From: Alphaproteobacteria bacterium | GTDB lineage: Bacteria > Pseudomonadota > Alphaproteobacteria > UBA2966 | Assembly (NCBI GenBank): GCA_018650465.1 | Contig: JABIFY010000124.1 | Coordinates: 1 to 39,297 of the forward strand | Direction of reading: 5' to 3' | Length of the DNA: 39,297 nt | In this document: piece after piece, positions 25,930-34,771 of the stretch | Numbering within the stretch: position 1 is the first letter of the stretch | Layout: each line of letters opens with the position of its first letter | The notes under the pieces: generated by a model | Databases searched by the model: none | What the model saw: only the letters and a program-made list of their open reading frames with translations | What the model was told of the DNA's origin: nothing | Translations under genes and position numbers: made by a program

Positions 25930-28308
25930 TCATTCCCCATAGGGTATCCAGATATTCTTTACTTGAGTAGCGCGTCTCAGGTATTCCCTGCCTTCAGCCT
26001 GCGCGAGATCGTACCAGTTTCGCGCCTGCCCGTTATTCACCCAGGTTTGCTTCAGGTCACGGGCCGAGGCCCGTTCAACCATTTCACTTCCCTCAGTGGA
26101 ACCTGCATACCAGATGGCGTCAACCTCTTCGTGCTCTGACAGTGTTTTTGTCAGATCATCGCGGGCACCAGTGACAATGTTCACAACACCGCCCGGCACA
26201 TCCGAAGTTTCCAGCACCTGGTAAAAATCTGTCGCCGCCAGCGGATGAACCGGCGACGGAATAATGATGGCCCTGTTGCCCATGGCAATGGCAGGCGCCA
26301 TTAAGGACACAAAAGCCAGCAACGGGGCTTCGTCTGGACATACCAGACCCATCACACCCAAAGGCTCGTTCATGGCCATGGCCACACCGCGCAAAGGTGG
26401 CGAATGCACTGCACCGTCATATTTGTCCGCCCATGCCCCGTAAGTGAACAACCGCTCAACAGAAGCTTCGACTTCTCTTGTGGCATTTTTAAGGCTGGCA
26501 CCGGTCATGGCGCGGATGCGGTCGGTAAATTCATCAGCGCGGGCCGACAGGTTTTCGGCAATGTAATAAACCACCTGCGCCCGGTTGTGGGTACTGGCTG
26601 AAGACCAGGCTGTCGCCTTGCGGGCCGCATCAACGGCGTTGCGGATATCCTTGCGATTACCGTCGCCGACCTGGCCGAGAACAGATCCATCTGCCCCCAG
26701 GACAGGAATGCTGTATCCGCCATCGGGGCGGGCCTGTTTGCCACCCACATAAAGTTTGGCCGTGCGGTCAATTGTGGGCATATCGCCCACGGGCTTCGCC
26801 GACGCTGGTAAAGTGATTATTTTTTCCGGGGTGAAAGCGGCTGATTTAACCGGCTTCATGTATTCGAACATACCCTCGCGGCCGCCTTCACGGCCAAAGC
26901 CGCTGTCGCGATATCCGCCAAATCCCACACCCGCGTCAAACTGATTGGTGCAATTTACCCAGACCACGCCTGCCTTGATATTGGGCGATACATCCAGGGC
27001 CAGATTAATGTTTTCGCTCCAGACACTGGCGGCAAGGCCGTAATTTGTATCATTGGCCAACGCCACCGCTTCACCCGGTGTGCGAAAAGTCATGGCGACC
27101 AGTACCGGGCCAAAAATTTCTTCCCTTGCAACCGTCGACGATGGTTCAACACCTGTTAGCAAGGTTGGTGGATAGAAGCAGCCTTTTTTCGGCATGGCAT
27201 CATCTGCCTGCCAAAGTTCCGCCCCTTCAGCAACACCGGCTTCGACCAGATCGGCAATGCGCTTTTTCTGGATCGGATCGACGATAGCCCCCATGTCCAT
27301 GGTTTTGTCCAGGGGATCACCAACCCGCAAGGTCGCCATACGCGCCCGCAGTTTTTTGAGAAACCTGTCGGCAATACCTTCCTGCACCAGCAAACGAGAT
27401 CCGGCACAACAAACCTGACCCTGATTAAACCATATGGCATCAACAACACCTTCAACAGCGCTGTCCAGATCGGCATCTTCAAAGACGATAAATGGAGATT
27501 TTCCACCCAGTTCCAGCGAGAGTTTTTTGCCACTGCCAGCGGTGATTTCGCGAATTCTGCGGCCAACGCCGGTTGATCCGGTAAAGGCAATTTTGTCGAC
27601 GTCTTTATGTTCAACAATCATCTCGCCTGTGCGACCATCACCGGTCACGATATTCACCACACCCGCAGGCAAGCCCGCCTCTTCGCAAATTTCTGCAAAT
27701 AACAACGCCGTCAGTGAGGTATATTCAGCAGGTTTCATGACCACTGTGTTCCCGGTCGCCAAGGCGGGTGCTATCTTCCAGGCCAGCATCAGCAAGGGGA
27801 AATTCCACGGGATGACCTGGCCCACCACACCAACGGCTTGTTGGTCGGGGAATTCTGTCTTCATCAACTGGGCCCAGCCCGCGTGATGATAAAAATGTCG
27901 GGCCACCAGCGGCACATCAATGTCGCGGGTCTCGCGCACCGTTTTGCCGTTGTCCAGAGTTTCCAACACGGCCAGCAAGCGGGAATGTTTTTGCACCAGG
28001 CGCGCCAGGGCATACAGATACCGAGCCCGCGCGTGTCCACCGATCGCCGCCCAGTTGCCTTGCGCAGCGCGCGCGGCTTTGACGGCCGCATTCACATCCG
28101 CCTTGCCAGCTTGCGACAAAACACCCAGTTTTTTACCGTCTGCCGGATTGTACGTGGCAAAACTATCACCCGATTTAGCCGCCCGCCATTTGCCGCCAAT
28201 GAACAGCTTGAAGCTGCCTTTGTGGGCTGCAAGCCAAGCGTCGGCCTGGTCGCGGGCTTCCGGGGCCGGGCCATATTCCATGCTGTCGAGTATTTCGAGT
28301 ACGCTCAC
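25930..28308 (-). CDS. Double-domain aldehyde dehydrogenase (ALDH16-like)
   Basis: A 792-residue protein with two ALDH-related domains. Residues 1 to about 490 form a complete, catalytically competent ALDH: PWNFPLLM, the NAD-binding GSTGVGR, Glu266 in LELGGKSPF and the nucleophile Cys300 in NQGQVCCAGSR. Residues about 515-792 form a shorter ALDH-like domain (YVGGKQ, EPLGVMGLVCP, PSPVHPLA, WYAGSTEG) where the catalytic cysteine region reads NNGQARNW, so it cannot catalyse. This architecture is that of ALDH16, known in animals (ALDH16A1) and some alphaproteobacteria. Being 12 nt downstream of deoC, it most likely oxidises the acetaldehyde released by deoC to acetate, protecting the cell; the substrate is inferred from context. 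Confidence 0.9.
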   Translation of the reverse strand: MSVLEILDSMEYGPAPEARDQADAWLAAHKGSFKLFIGGKWRAAKSGDSFATYNPADGKKLGVLSQAGKADVNAAVKAARAAQGNWAAIGGHARARYLYALARLVQKHSRLLAVLETLDNGKTVRETRDIDVPLVARHFYHHAGWAQLMKTEFPDQQAVGVVGQVIPWNFPLLMLAWKIAPALATGNTVVMKPAEYTSLTALLFAEICEEAGLPAGVVNIVTGDGRTGEMIVEHKDVDKIAFTGSTGVGRRIREITAGSGKKLSLELGGKSPFIVFEDADLDSAVEGVVDAIWFNQGQVCCAGSRLLVQEGIADRFLKKLRARMATLRVGDPLDKTMDMGAIVDPIQKKRIADLVEAGVAEGAELWQADDAMPKKGCFYPPTLLTGVEPSSTVAREEIFGPVLVAMTFRTPGEAVALANDTNYGLAASVWSENINLALDVSPNIKAGVVWVNCTNQFDAGVGFGGYRDSGFGREGGREGMFEYMKPVKSAAFTPEKIITLPASAKPVGDMPTIDRTAKLYVGGKQARPDGGYSIPVLGADGSVLGQVGDGNRKDIRNAVDAARKATAWSSASTHNRAQVVYYIAENLSARADEFTDRIRAMTGASLKNATREVEASVERLFTYGAWADKYDGAVHSPPLRGVAMAMNEPLGVMGLVCPDEAPLLAFVSLMAPAIAMGNRAIIIPSPVHPLAATDFYQVLETSDVPGGVVNIVTGARDDLTKTLSEHEEVDAIWYAGSTEGSEMVERASARDLKQTWVNNGQARNWYDLAQAEGREYLRRATQVKNIWIPYGE

Positions 28309-28320
28309 GTCAATATCCCC

Positions 28321-29346
28321 TTAAGCCATCGGCTGACGCCAGGTGGCTGCGTAGCGACCCGTTGCATTATGTTCAAGCTGGCGTTCAATATCACCCAGCA
28401 GACTTGAGGCACCAAAGCGGAATAGTTCAGGTTCCAGCCAGTCGCGCCCCAGCTCTTCTTTCATCAAGGCAAGATAAGCCATGGCATCTTTGGCAGTGCT
28501 GACACCGCCGGCAGGTTTGTAGCCAATTTTGACGCCGGTGCGTTCATAATAATCGCGGATCATGCGGATCATCACCAGGCTGACGGGTAAAGTGGCATTC
28601 ACACTTTCTTTGCCGGTCGACGTCTTGATGAAATCAGCCCCGGCCATCATGCAAACAGCAGAGGCCTTGGCCACATTACGCAAGGTGACCAGATCACCCG
28701 TACCCAGAATTGTTTTCATGTGGGCCTCGCCACAGGCGTCGCGGAAGGCAACAACTTCCTTGTACAGGGCCTTCCAGTTGCCGGTCAGCACGTTGCCGCG
28801 CGTAATCACGATATCGATTTCTTCGGCTCCGGCCCGGACAGACGACTTGATCTCGCGCAGTTTGGTGTCCATGGGTGTGAGGCCCGCCGGAAAGCCGGTT
28901 GAAACAGCAGCCACGGGAATATTGGTTCCTTCGAGGGCCGCCACAGCCGTCGGCACCATGGCGTGATAGACACATATAGCACCTGTCGTCAGCTCCAGGT
29001 CCCCTGCCCCTAACTGGTCAAGAACTTCCTGACGGACGGGTTGTTTCGCTTTTGCACATAATCTGCGCACACGACCCGGCGTGTCATCACCCGCAAGTGT
29101 CGTCAGATCGATGCAGGAAACAGCCTTCAGCAACCAGGCAGCCTGCCAGGCTTTTTTGACCGTGCGCCGACCGCCTAGACTTGCCGTGCGACGTTCAACA
29201 GCGCTGCGATTAACTGCCAGGCTTTCCACCCAGTCCAGATCAAGAGCGGTACCAGGATTGCGATCATGATCGGTTGCCGCCGTCGTTGAACTGTTGGCCG
29301 CTTTGGACGATTTGATCGGACGTAATCGCTCTATTTTTGCACTCAT
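28321..29346 (-). CDS. deoC: Deoxyribose-phosphate aldolase
   Basis: Class I aldolase splitting 2-deoxyribose-5-phosphate into glyceraldehyde-3-phosphate and acetaldehyde. At 341 residues it is of the longer type resembling the human enzyme (318 aa) rather than E. coli DeoC (259 aa), with an N-terminal extension of some 35 Ser/Thr-rich residues. The Schiff-base lysine is in FIKTSTGK near residue 245, and the second active-site Lys is in GYKPAGG near residue 277. DIVITRGN and the STGFPAG loop are family elements. The start overlaps the regulator stop by 4 nt. Confidence 0.95.
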   Translation of the reverse strand: MSAKIERLRPIKSSKAANSSTTAATDHDRNPGTALDLDWVESLAVNRSAVERRTASLGGRRTVKKAWQAAWLLKAVSCIDLTTLAGDDTPGRVRRLCAKAKQPVRQEVLDQLGAGDLELTTGAICVYHAMVPTAVAALEGTNIPVAAVSTGFPAGLTPMDTKLREIKSSVRAGAEEIDIVITRGNVLTGNWKALYKEVVAFRDACGEAHMKTILGTGDLVTLRNVAKASAVCMMAGADFIKTSTGKESVNATLPVSLVMIRMIRDYYERTGVKIGYKPAGGVSTAKDAMAYLALMKEELGRDWLEPELFRFGASSLLGDIERQLEHNATGRYAATWRQPMA

Positions 29347-30353
29347 CCCACTTGCCTTTCAGGGGACTTGGCCACCTGCAATGATTGCGAGATATGACGG
29401 GCAGAACGCTCGCCCAGGATCAGGTCTGTGATAATACCTGTATTCAGAGCCCCGAGGACCGCGGCGCCTTTGGAATCACCGCCGACAACGGCGACAACTG
29501 GCCGCCCCTTCAAATCATCAATATGCAGGCCGACGGAATGTTGATTAACGTCCGATTTCACCGGTACGCCTTCGGTATTTACAAAACTGCCCATAACATC
29601 ACCAACGGCACCAAGCCCGTGCAGTTCATGCCATTCCTCTTCCGAAACCATGCCGACCTGACGCACATGGGCATCGCCTTCAATAGTGCCGATGCCAATG
29701 ATATAGACGTCTGCCTGGCGGGCCAGATCGAGCAAATCCTGAACACTGCTTTGCGCCAGCAGCGTCTGTTTTTCCTTAACGCTGGCGGCAATATAAGGAA
29801 CGGGCAGGAAATAACCTTCACCGCCTGTTTTCTCCACCAGCTTGTGAACGACATCATAGGGGTTGGCAGATAGATTGCGTGTCAGACTGCCCGAGACCGA
29901 AACAAAGCGAATATCGGGCCGATTTATTGTTGGCAGATTTTCCACCATGGCTGCCAGGGACCTGCCCTTGCCCACACCAATCATCGTCGGTCCGGATTGT
30001 TCAATCAGGCCATGCAGAAAGCGGGCGGCCGAAGCGCCCACGGCGGCAAAAGAAGCCTGCGGTTGGCTGTTATTTTCGTCGTTAAGATCAGGTGCCACAT
30101 GACAGGATCGCAAACCAAAGGCCTGTGCCAGTTCTGTTTCCAGTTCCAGACATTCTTCCGGTGCACCTTCAACAAAGACTTTCACAAGGCCCTGATCCAG
30201 TGCCTGGGCAATTAATCTGTGGGCCTTGGCGGGTGATACCTGAAGGCGGGCCGCGATTTCACTTTGCGTATGACCACCAATATAGGACAGCCAGGCCGCG
30301 CGTGCGGCCAGCCCCAGATCCTGATCGGTATTGTCCCGTTTTTTCCCTGCCAC
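29343..30353 (-). CDS. SorC-family transcriptional regulator (DeoR-like)
   Basis: Probable repressor of the nucleoside operon. An N-terminal helix-turn-helix spans about residues 29-57 (TQSEIAARLQVSPAKAHRLI). A C-terminal sugar-binding domain follows (GVGKGRSL, ISFVSVSGS-like strand, IIGIGTIEGD, VVGDVMGSF region). B. subtilis DeoR, which senses deoxyribose-5-phosphate, belongs to this family, so that or ribose-5-phosphate is the likely inducer by analogy. It is the first gene of the operon and is divergent from the MFS gene. The start is a GTG at 30353 with only a weak ribosome-binding site. Four 12-bp units begin directly upstream of it and could be its own operator array. Confidence 0.88.
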   Translation of the reverse strand: MAGKKRDNTDQDLGLAARAAWLSYIGGHTQSEIAARLQVSPAKAHRLIAQALDQGLVKVFVEGAPEECLELETELAQAFGLRSCHVAPDLNDENNSQPQASFAAVGASAARFLHGLIEQSGPTMIGVGKGRSLAAMVENLPTINRPDIRFVSVSGSLTRNLSANPYDVVHKLVEKTGGEGYFLPVPYIAASVKEKQTLLAQSSVQDLLDLARQADVYIIGIGTIEGDAHVRQVGMVSEEEWHELHGLGAVGDVMGSFVNTEGVPVKSDVNQHSVGLHIDDLKGRPVVAVVGGDSKGAAVLGALNTGIITDLILGERSARHISQSLQVAKSPERQVG

Positions 30354-30354
30354 A

Positions 30355-30402
30355 GTCTCTGATACCGTCCCTGATACTGTCCAACAAACAGTCCTTGATG
30401 TG
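30355..30402. promoter_or_regulatory. 12-bp-period repeat array upstream of the SorC regulator
   Basis: Four consecutive 12-bp units each begin GTC(T/C): gtctctgatacc, gtccctgatact, gtccaacaaaca and gtccttgatgtg, at 30355, 30367, 30379 and 30391. Three of the four share TGAT at the same offset. The array lies between the regulator's GTG and the divergent MFS gene, where an autoregulatory operator would be expected. Confidence 0.5.
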
Positions 30403-30442
30403 ATTTTTTTTATTTAGTGCAATTTTTTTCAACAATGGTTGG

Positions 30443-30500
30443 ATTCCAGGTTATTGTCAAGAAAATGAGTCACCTTCCCGGCGACCGGAATACCTGGAAT
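30443..30500 (+). promoter_or_regulatory. 9-bp inverted repeat in the MFS leader
   Basis: attccaggt (30443-30451) and acctggaat (30492-30500) are exact reverse complements 40 nt apart. The right arm covers the GGA just before the ATG at 30504, so pairing in RNA could hide the ribosome-binding site; alternatively the arms are two half-sites for a DNA-binding protein. Confidence 0.4.
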
Positions 30501-30503
30501 ATC

Positions 30504-31649
30504 ATGTCGACAAAATCTCTTTCCCTGCGCCTTTCCTTCTACTATCTGGCGCTGTTTCTGATTGTCGGGACCTTTGTGCCTTATTTGCCTTTGTGGATGG
30601 GCGGGCGCGGTCTCAGCAGTGAACAGATCGGTCTGGTGCTTGCCGTCGCACTTTGGGCCAAAATCCCTGTGGGATTGTCCATGACAGGTGAGATCGATTA
30701 TTCCGGCAAACGCAAACGCTCTCTGCTCCTGATTGCCCTGGTCTCTCTTGGCGGCATGATTATCATGGATTATGCCAACAGTTTCGTGGCCATATTGCTG
30801 GTCTGGTTGCTGGTCGGCACCTTGTTAACAACCGCCATGCCCATCGCCGACAGCCTGTCCCTGTTGGCGGCAAACCGCAGTGGTGTGCGCTATGGCAAGG
30901 TTCGGCGCTGGGGGTCAATCAGCTTTATTATCGCGTCGGTCGCCGGTGGCTGGTATTTGCAGGGTCGGGCCAGTGACGACGTTTTATGGCTGATGGTTGG
31001 CGGCACTGTTTTGTTGGTTATCGCCACCATGCTGATGCCCGACCTGCGCACAGAACCCCGCGGTCGCAATCGTCCAGCCATTCTTGATGTTCTGAAGTCG
31101 CCAAATTTTCTGTTATTCGTGGCCACGGCGGCCCTTTTGCAGTCCAGCCACGCCGGGCTGTATGGCTTTGCCTCGCGCCACTGGATCGACGCCGGTTTAG
31201 ATGAAAATACGGTGGGCTTGCTGTGGGCTGAAGGCGTTATCGCCGAAGTCATCATTTTTTCGGCAGGTGGCTTTCTTGTTGCCAAGTTTGGCCCGGCGCG
31301 ACTGTTGATGCTGGCCGGTCTTGCCGGAATGGTGCGCTGGGGCGTGCTTAGTCAGACAACGGAACTGCCAGTGTTGATCGCCATCCAGGCCCTGCACGGT
31401 CTGACATTTTCGGGGACGCACATCGCCGCCTTTGCCTTTATCATGCAAAATGTACAGGAAGAACAATCAGCATCGGCACAAGGCCTGTTTGACAGCCTGG
31501 CCATGGGCCTGTTTTTCGGCCTCTCCATGGCGGCAGCGGGCTGGGTTTATGAACGCGCGACCAGCGACGCTTTTTTACTGATGACAACCCTGAGCCTGGC
31601 GGGTGGCCTGGGCGCAACACTTCTATATTGGCGAACCCGGAACAATTAA
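30504..31649 (+). CDS. MFS transporter (PPP/HcaT-like)
   Basis: Inner-membrane transporter of about 381 residues with twelve predicted helices. The opening FYYLALFLIVGTFVPYLP, the GLSSEQIG loop and VRRWGSISFI before helix five are typical of the phenylpropionate permease (HcaT) branch of the MFS_1-like family. Substrate unknown. It is divergent from the nucleoside regulator, so it could carry a nucleoside or base, but its family gives no direct support. I start at the ATG at 30504 because MSTKSLSLRLSFYY matches the usual short N-terminus. Earlier starts (ATG at 30465, GTG at 30417) would add up to 29 unusual residues. It ends 3 nt from the convergent acyl-CoA synthetase stop. Confidence 0.82.
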   Translation: MSTKSLSLRLSFYYLALFLIVGTFVPYLPLWMGGRGLSSEQIGLVLAVALWAKIPVGLSMTGEIDYSGKRKRSLLLIALVSLGGMIIMDYANSFVAILLVWLLVGTLLTTAMPIADSLSLLAANRSGVRYGKVRRWGSISFIIASVAGGWYLQGRASDDVLWLMVGGTVLLVIATMLMPDLRTEPRGRNRPAILDVLKSPNFLLFVATAALLQSSHAGLYGFASRHWIDAGLDENTVGLLWAEGVIAEVIIFSAGGFLVAKFGPARLLMLAGLAGMVRWGVLSQTTELPVLIAIQALHGLTFSGTHIAAFAFIMQNVQEEQSASAQGLFDSLAMGLFFGLSMAAAGWVYERATSDAFLLMTTLSLAGGLGATLLYWRTRNN

Positions 31650-31652
31650 CAT

Positions 31653-33203
31653 TCAAAGAATCCGGCTTTTTCTATCGGCCCAGTACCTGTCTTTCAGGAT
31701 GCGCTTATAGAGCTTGCCCGTGGGTAAGCGCGGGAGTTCGTCTTCAAAATCTATGGAGCGCGGACATTTTTGTGTGGCGAGATTTTCGCGGCACCAGGCA
31801 ATAAGCTCTACGGCCAGGTCTTCGCCCGGAGGAAAGTCCGGCATGGTTTGCACCACGGCTTTGACCTCTTCACCCATTTCTTCGTTGGGCACACCAAAGA
31901 CGGCGGCGTCGGCGACCTTGGGGTGGGTGATCAGCAGGTTCTCGCATTCCTGGGGATAAATATTCACCCCGCCGGAAACGATCATGAAAGTTGAACGATC
32001 CGTCAGGTAAAGATAGTTGTCGTCATCCAGATAGCCCACATCACCAACCGTGCAATAGACACCATCTTCTGATCGCGACGCCGCGGTGCGTTCAGGGTCA
32101 TTGTAATATTCAAAATCGCCTGCGGTCTTGAACCAGACGCCACCTGGTGTGCCGCGCGGACAGGGCTGCATATCATCATCCAGAATATGCATATCGCCAA
32201 GAATGACCTTGCCCACTGATCCGCTGTGGGCCAGCCATTCTTCGCTGTTGCAGGCCGTAAAGCCCAGACCTTCGGTCGCACCGTAATATTCGTGAATGAT
32301 CGGCCCCCACCATTCAATCATTTGCACCTTGACCTGAACCGGGCACGGTGCGGCAGCGTGAACGGCAATTTCCAGACTTGAGACATCATGAGCGAGGCGG
32401 ACATCATCCGGTAATTTCAACATGCGGGAAAACATTGTGGGCACAAGCTGGCTGTGCGTCACTTTGTACTTTTCAACCAGAGCCAGACAAGCTTCCGGAT
32501 CGAACCGCTCCATAATAATAACCGTGCCGCCAAGGCGAAATGTCAGGTTAATCGCTGTATTGGGGGCTGCATGATAAAGCGGTGCGGGCGACAGATAGAC
32601 CATGCCCTCCCGATAATGCCAAAGGTCAAAAAGAAACTGCGTTCTGGGCGTCACAAAATCAGGGACTTCATCTGGCCCTGGACGCAGGATACCTTTTGGT
32701 TGCCCCGTCGTGCCCGATGAATAGAGCATGGGCCCGCCGAGACTTTCATCGGGGACGGGTGTGTCCGGGAATGCCGCCACAGCCTCCGCCAGATTTACAA
32801 TTTTATCGCCATCGCCCGGTCCATCAACAATCACACAAAGACGGACATGCGGACATAAGGCCAGCGCCGCAAGGGCCACTTCCCGCCTGTCTTCAGATGT
32901 GATCAAGATTTGGCTTTCACTGTTATTCACAATGTAGGCCACTTCTTCTGCCGTCAGGTAGGAATTGATGCAGGTATAATAAAGCCCTGTGCGCTCGCCC
33001 GCGGCGCAGGCTTCAGGGTAATAACTGTTGTTCTCCATAAACACCGAATAGTGGTCATCGCGCGCAAGCCCCTGGTCTCTCAGCAACCAGGCCAGGCGAT
33101 TACTACGCGCCTCGAAGTCTCCATAAGTGACAACTTCACCGCTCTCGGCCATGATAAATGCGGGTTTTTGTGGGTGTCGTTTCGCGTAAATACCAGAATA
33201 CAT
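31653..33203 (-). CDS. Acyl-CoA synthetase (AMP-forming, ANL superfamily)
   Basis: Activates a carboxylic acid, probably a fatty or aromatic acid, to its CoA thioester via an acyl-adenylate. The 516-residue protein has the ATP-binding loop YSSGTTGQPKG near residue 165, the adenylate motif YGATEGLG, the hinge YLTDRSTFMIVSGGVNIYP and the C-terminal PTGKLYKR with the catalytic lysine. Chain-length preference is not predictable. I start at the ATG at 33203 because GGAGG lies 4 nt upstream; in-frame starts at 33224 and 33293 lack a site. It is alone on its strand, with the histidine kinase divergent and the MFS gene convergent. It has no evident link to nucleoside catabolism, except that an acetate-like product could be activated. 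Confidence 0.9.
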   Translation of the reverse strand: MYSGIYAKRHPQKPAFIMAESGEVVTYGDFEARSNRLAWLLRDQGLARDDHYSVFMENNSYYPEACAAGERTGLYYTCINSYLTAEEVAYIVNNSESQILITSEDRREVALAALALCPHVRLCVIVDGPGDGDKIVNLAEAVAAFPDTPVPDESLGGPMLYSSGTTGQPKGILRPGPDEVPDFVTPRTQFLFDLWHYREGMVYLSPAPLYHAAPNTAINLTFRLGGTVIIMERFDPEACLALVEKYKVTHSQLVPTMFSRMLKLPDDVRLAHDVSSLEIAVHAAAPCPVQVKVQMIEWWGPIIHEYYGATEGLGFTACNSEEWLAHSGSVGKVILGDMHILDDDMQPCPRGTPGGVWFKTAGDFEYYNDPERTAASRSEDGVYCTVGDVGYLDDDNYLYLTDRSTFMIVSGGVNIYPQECENLLITHPKVADAAVFGVPNEEMGEEVKAVVQTMPDFPPGEDLAVELIAWCRENLATQKCPRSIDFEDELPRLPTGKLYKRILKDRYWADRKSRIL

Positions 33204-33415
33204 ATCGCCTCCGGTGGATATCATTGCTGAAACGGAAGAAGACGACAATCCCGGTTTCAAAACCGGCGTTCCTGCCGCGTAACCATGTCGCACCTCTTCA
33301 CACCATCTTCAGGTTGCTTGCCTCGCAAATCAGGTTATATCAGTAGCCAATCTATTTGTTGTTCAGTTGTATCGATAAACAAAGCGCCTCGTATCGCCCT
33401 GAACCAGGACTCAAA

Positions 33416-34771
33416 ATGACTGACGTACAAACACAGGACAAGCAAGTTGCCCTGCTGTTCAAATCCCTGCCCTTCGCCCTTTTTGCGACTCTGGCAATAA
33501 CGGTCGTCATTTTTCTGGTGTTCCAGAATTATGTCCCAACGGCCAATCTGGTTTTCTGGTGCCTGGCGAATGCCGGTGTAACATTTGGCAGAGGCGCAAT
33601 ATTCATCGCCTACCAAAGAAGCCCAACAAGCGGCGCAAACAGCAAGTTTTGGCTGAAATGGTTTTTCTGGACGCTGGTCATTCATTCTTTGCTCTATAGT
33701 TTTGCAAATATTCTGATTTACCCTGCGGATGAACAAGGCATTCAAGTGCTGTTCATGCTTGTGATTATCGGCATCGCATCCGGTGGTGCCTTCAGTCTGG
33801 CAGCGCATTTACCGTCAGTTATTCTGTTTGTGACAGCCATGCTGGCGCCATTGGCGGTCCGTTTCGTCGTCGACGATGCCCTGCCCATCGCCTTCGCCCC
33901 CATGACAGTGATATATGCCGGACTGTTGATCAGTACGTCACGAGATTTGTCACATTTTATCAAACGAAGCCTGGTACTACAGCACGAAAATGAAAATATT
34001 ATCCGTGACCTTCAAGCGTCGGAAATGGCCTTGATCGCTGCCAAAGAGGTGGCTGATGCCGCCAACAAAGCCAAATCAGAATTCCTCGCTAACATGAGTC
34101 ACGAATTACGCACCCCGTTAAACGCTATTCTCGGCTTTTCGGAAGTTTTGCAGAACAAGGAATATGTTGCCGTCGGCGGTGAAAAATTCCGGGAATACGC
34201 CGGTGACATCAATCAGTCTGGCGTCCATTTGCTTGAATTAATTGACGATGTTCTGGATTTGTCAAAGATCGAAGCACACCAATATACGCTGACAAAAGAA
34301 TACGTCGATGCCAATTCGGCCATCGCATCCATCTTGCGAATGATCAAGGACAGAGCGGTACAAAAAAACATAACGCTGGTGGAAAACCTGGATAGCAGAG
34401 CACCGACAATATTTGGCGACCAGCGTGCTTTCAGACAGATCGTTTTGAACCTTTTGACAAATGCTGTAAAATTCACGCCCGCTGGCGGTACAATCACGAT
34501 TGGCTCAATGATTGAATCTGACACCCAAACTTCTGTATGTGTCAGTGACACAGGTATCGGCATCAAAGCCGAAGACATGTCGCTGGTCATGGAACCTTTT
34601 GGTCAGGCCGAGCCGTCTGACAGTCGCGAGCATGAAGGAACCGGCCTGGGCCTGCCGTTAGCGAACAGGTTGGCCGAATTGCAACACGGGTCGCTGGTGA
34701 TCGAAAGCAACGTCGGCATCGGTACAAAAGCAACCGTCACATTGCCCGCCCCGGAACCCACTGACAGCTAG
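33416..34771 (+). CDS. Membrane-bound sensor histidine kinase (orphan)
   Basis: A 451-residue inner-membrane kinase. About six hydrophobic helices occupy residues 15-185, with no obvious periplasmic sensor domain, then a coiled linker. A HisKA domain follows with phospho-acceptor His229 in [16 protein letters not shown], then an HATPase_c domain with N box [10 protein letters not shown]1 DTGIGI and G2 GTGLGL. No receiver domain is fused and no response regulator gene lies nearby, so its partner is elsewhere. I start at the ATG at 33416, preceded by AGGA 6 nt upstream; an in-frame TTG at 33356 is less likely. Its stop overlaps that of the convergent transporter in a shared CTAG. Confidence 0.9.
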   Translation: MTDVQTQDKQVALLFKSLPFALFATLAITVVIFLVFQNYVPTANLVFWCLANAGVTFGRGAIFIAYQRSPTSGANSKFWLKWFFWTLVIHSLLYSFANILIYPADEQGIQVLFMLVIIGIASGGAFSLAAHLPSVILFVTAMLAPLAVRFVVDDALPIAFAPMTVIYAGLLISTSRDLSHFIKRSLVLQHENENIIRDLQASEMALIAAKEVADAANKAKSEFLANMSHELRTPLNAILGFSEVLQNKEYVAVGGEKFREYAGDINQSGVHLLELIDDVLDLSKIEAHQYTLTKEYVDANSAIASILRMIKDRAVQKNITLVENLDSRAPTIFGDQRAFRQIVLNLLTNAVKFTPAGGTITIGSMIESDTQTSVCVSDTGIGIKAEDMSLVMEPFGQAEPSDSREHEGTGLGLPLANRLAELQHGSLVIESNVGIGTKATVTLPAPEPTDS

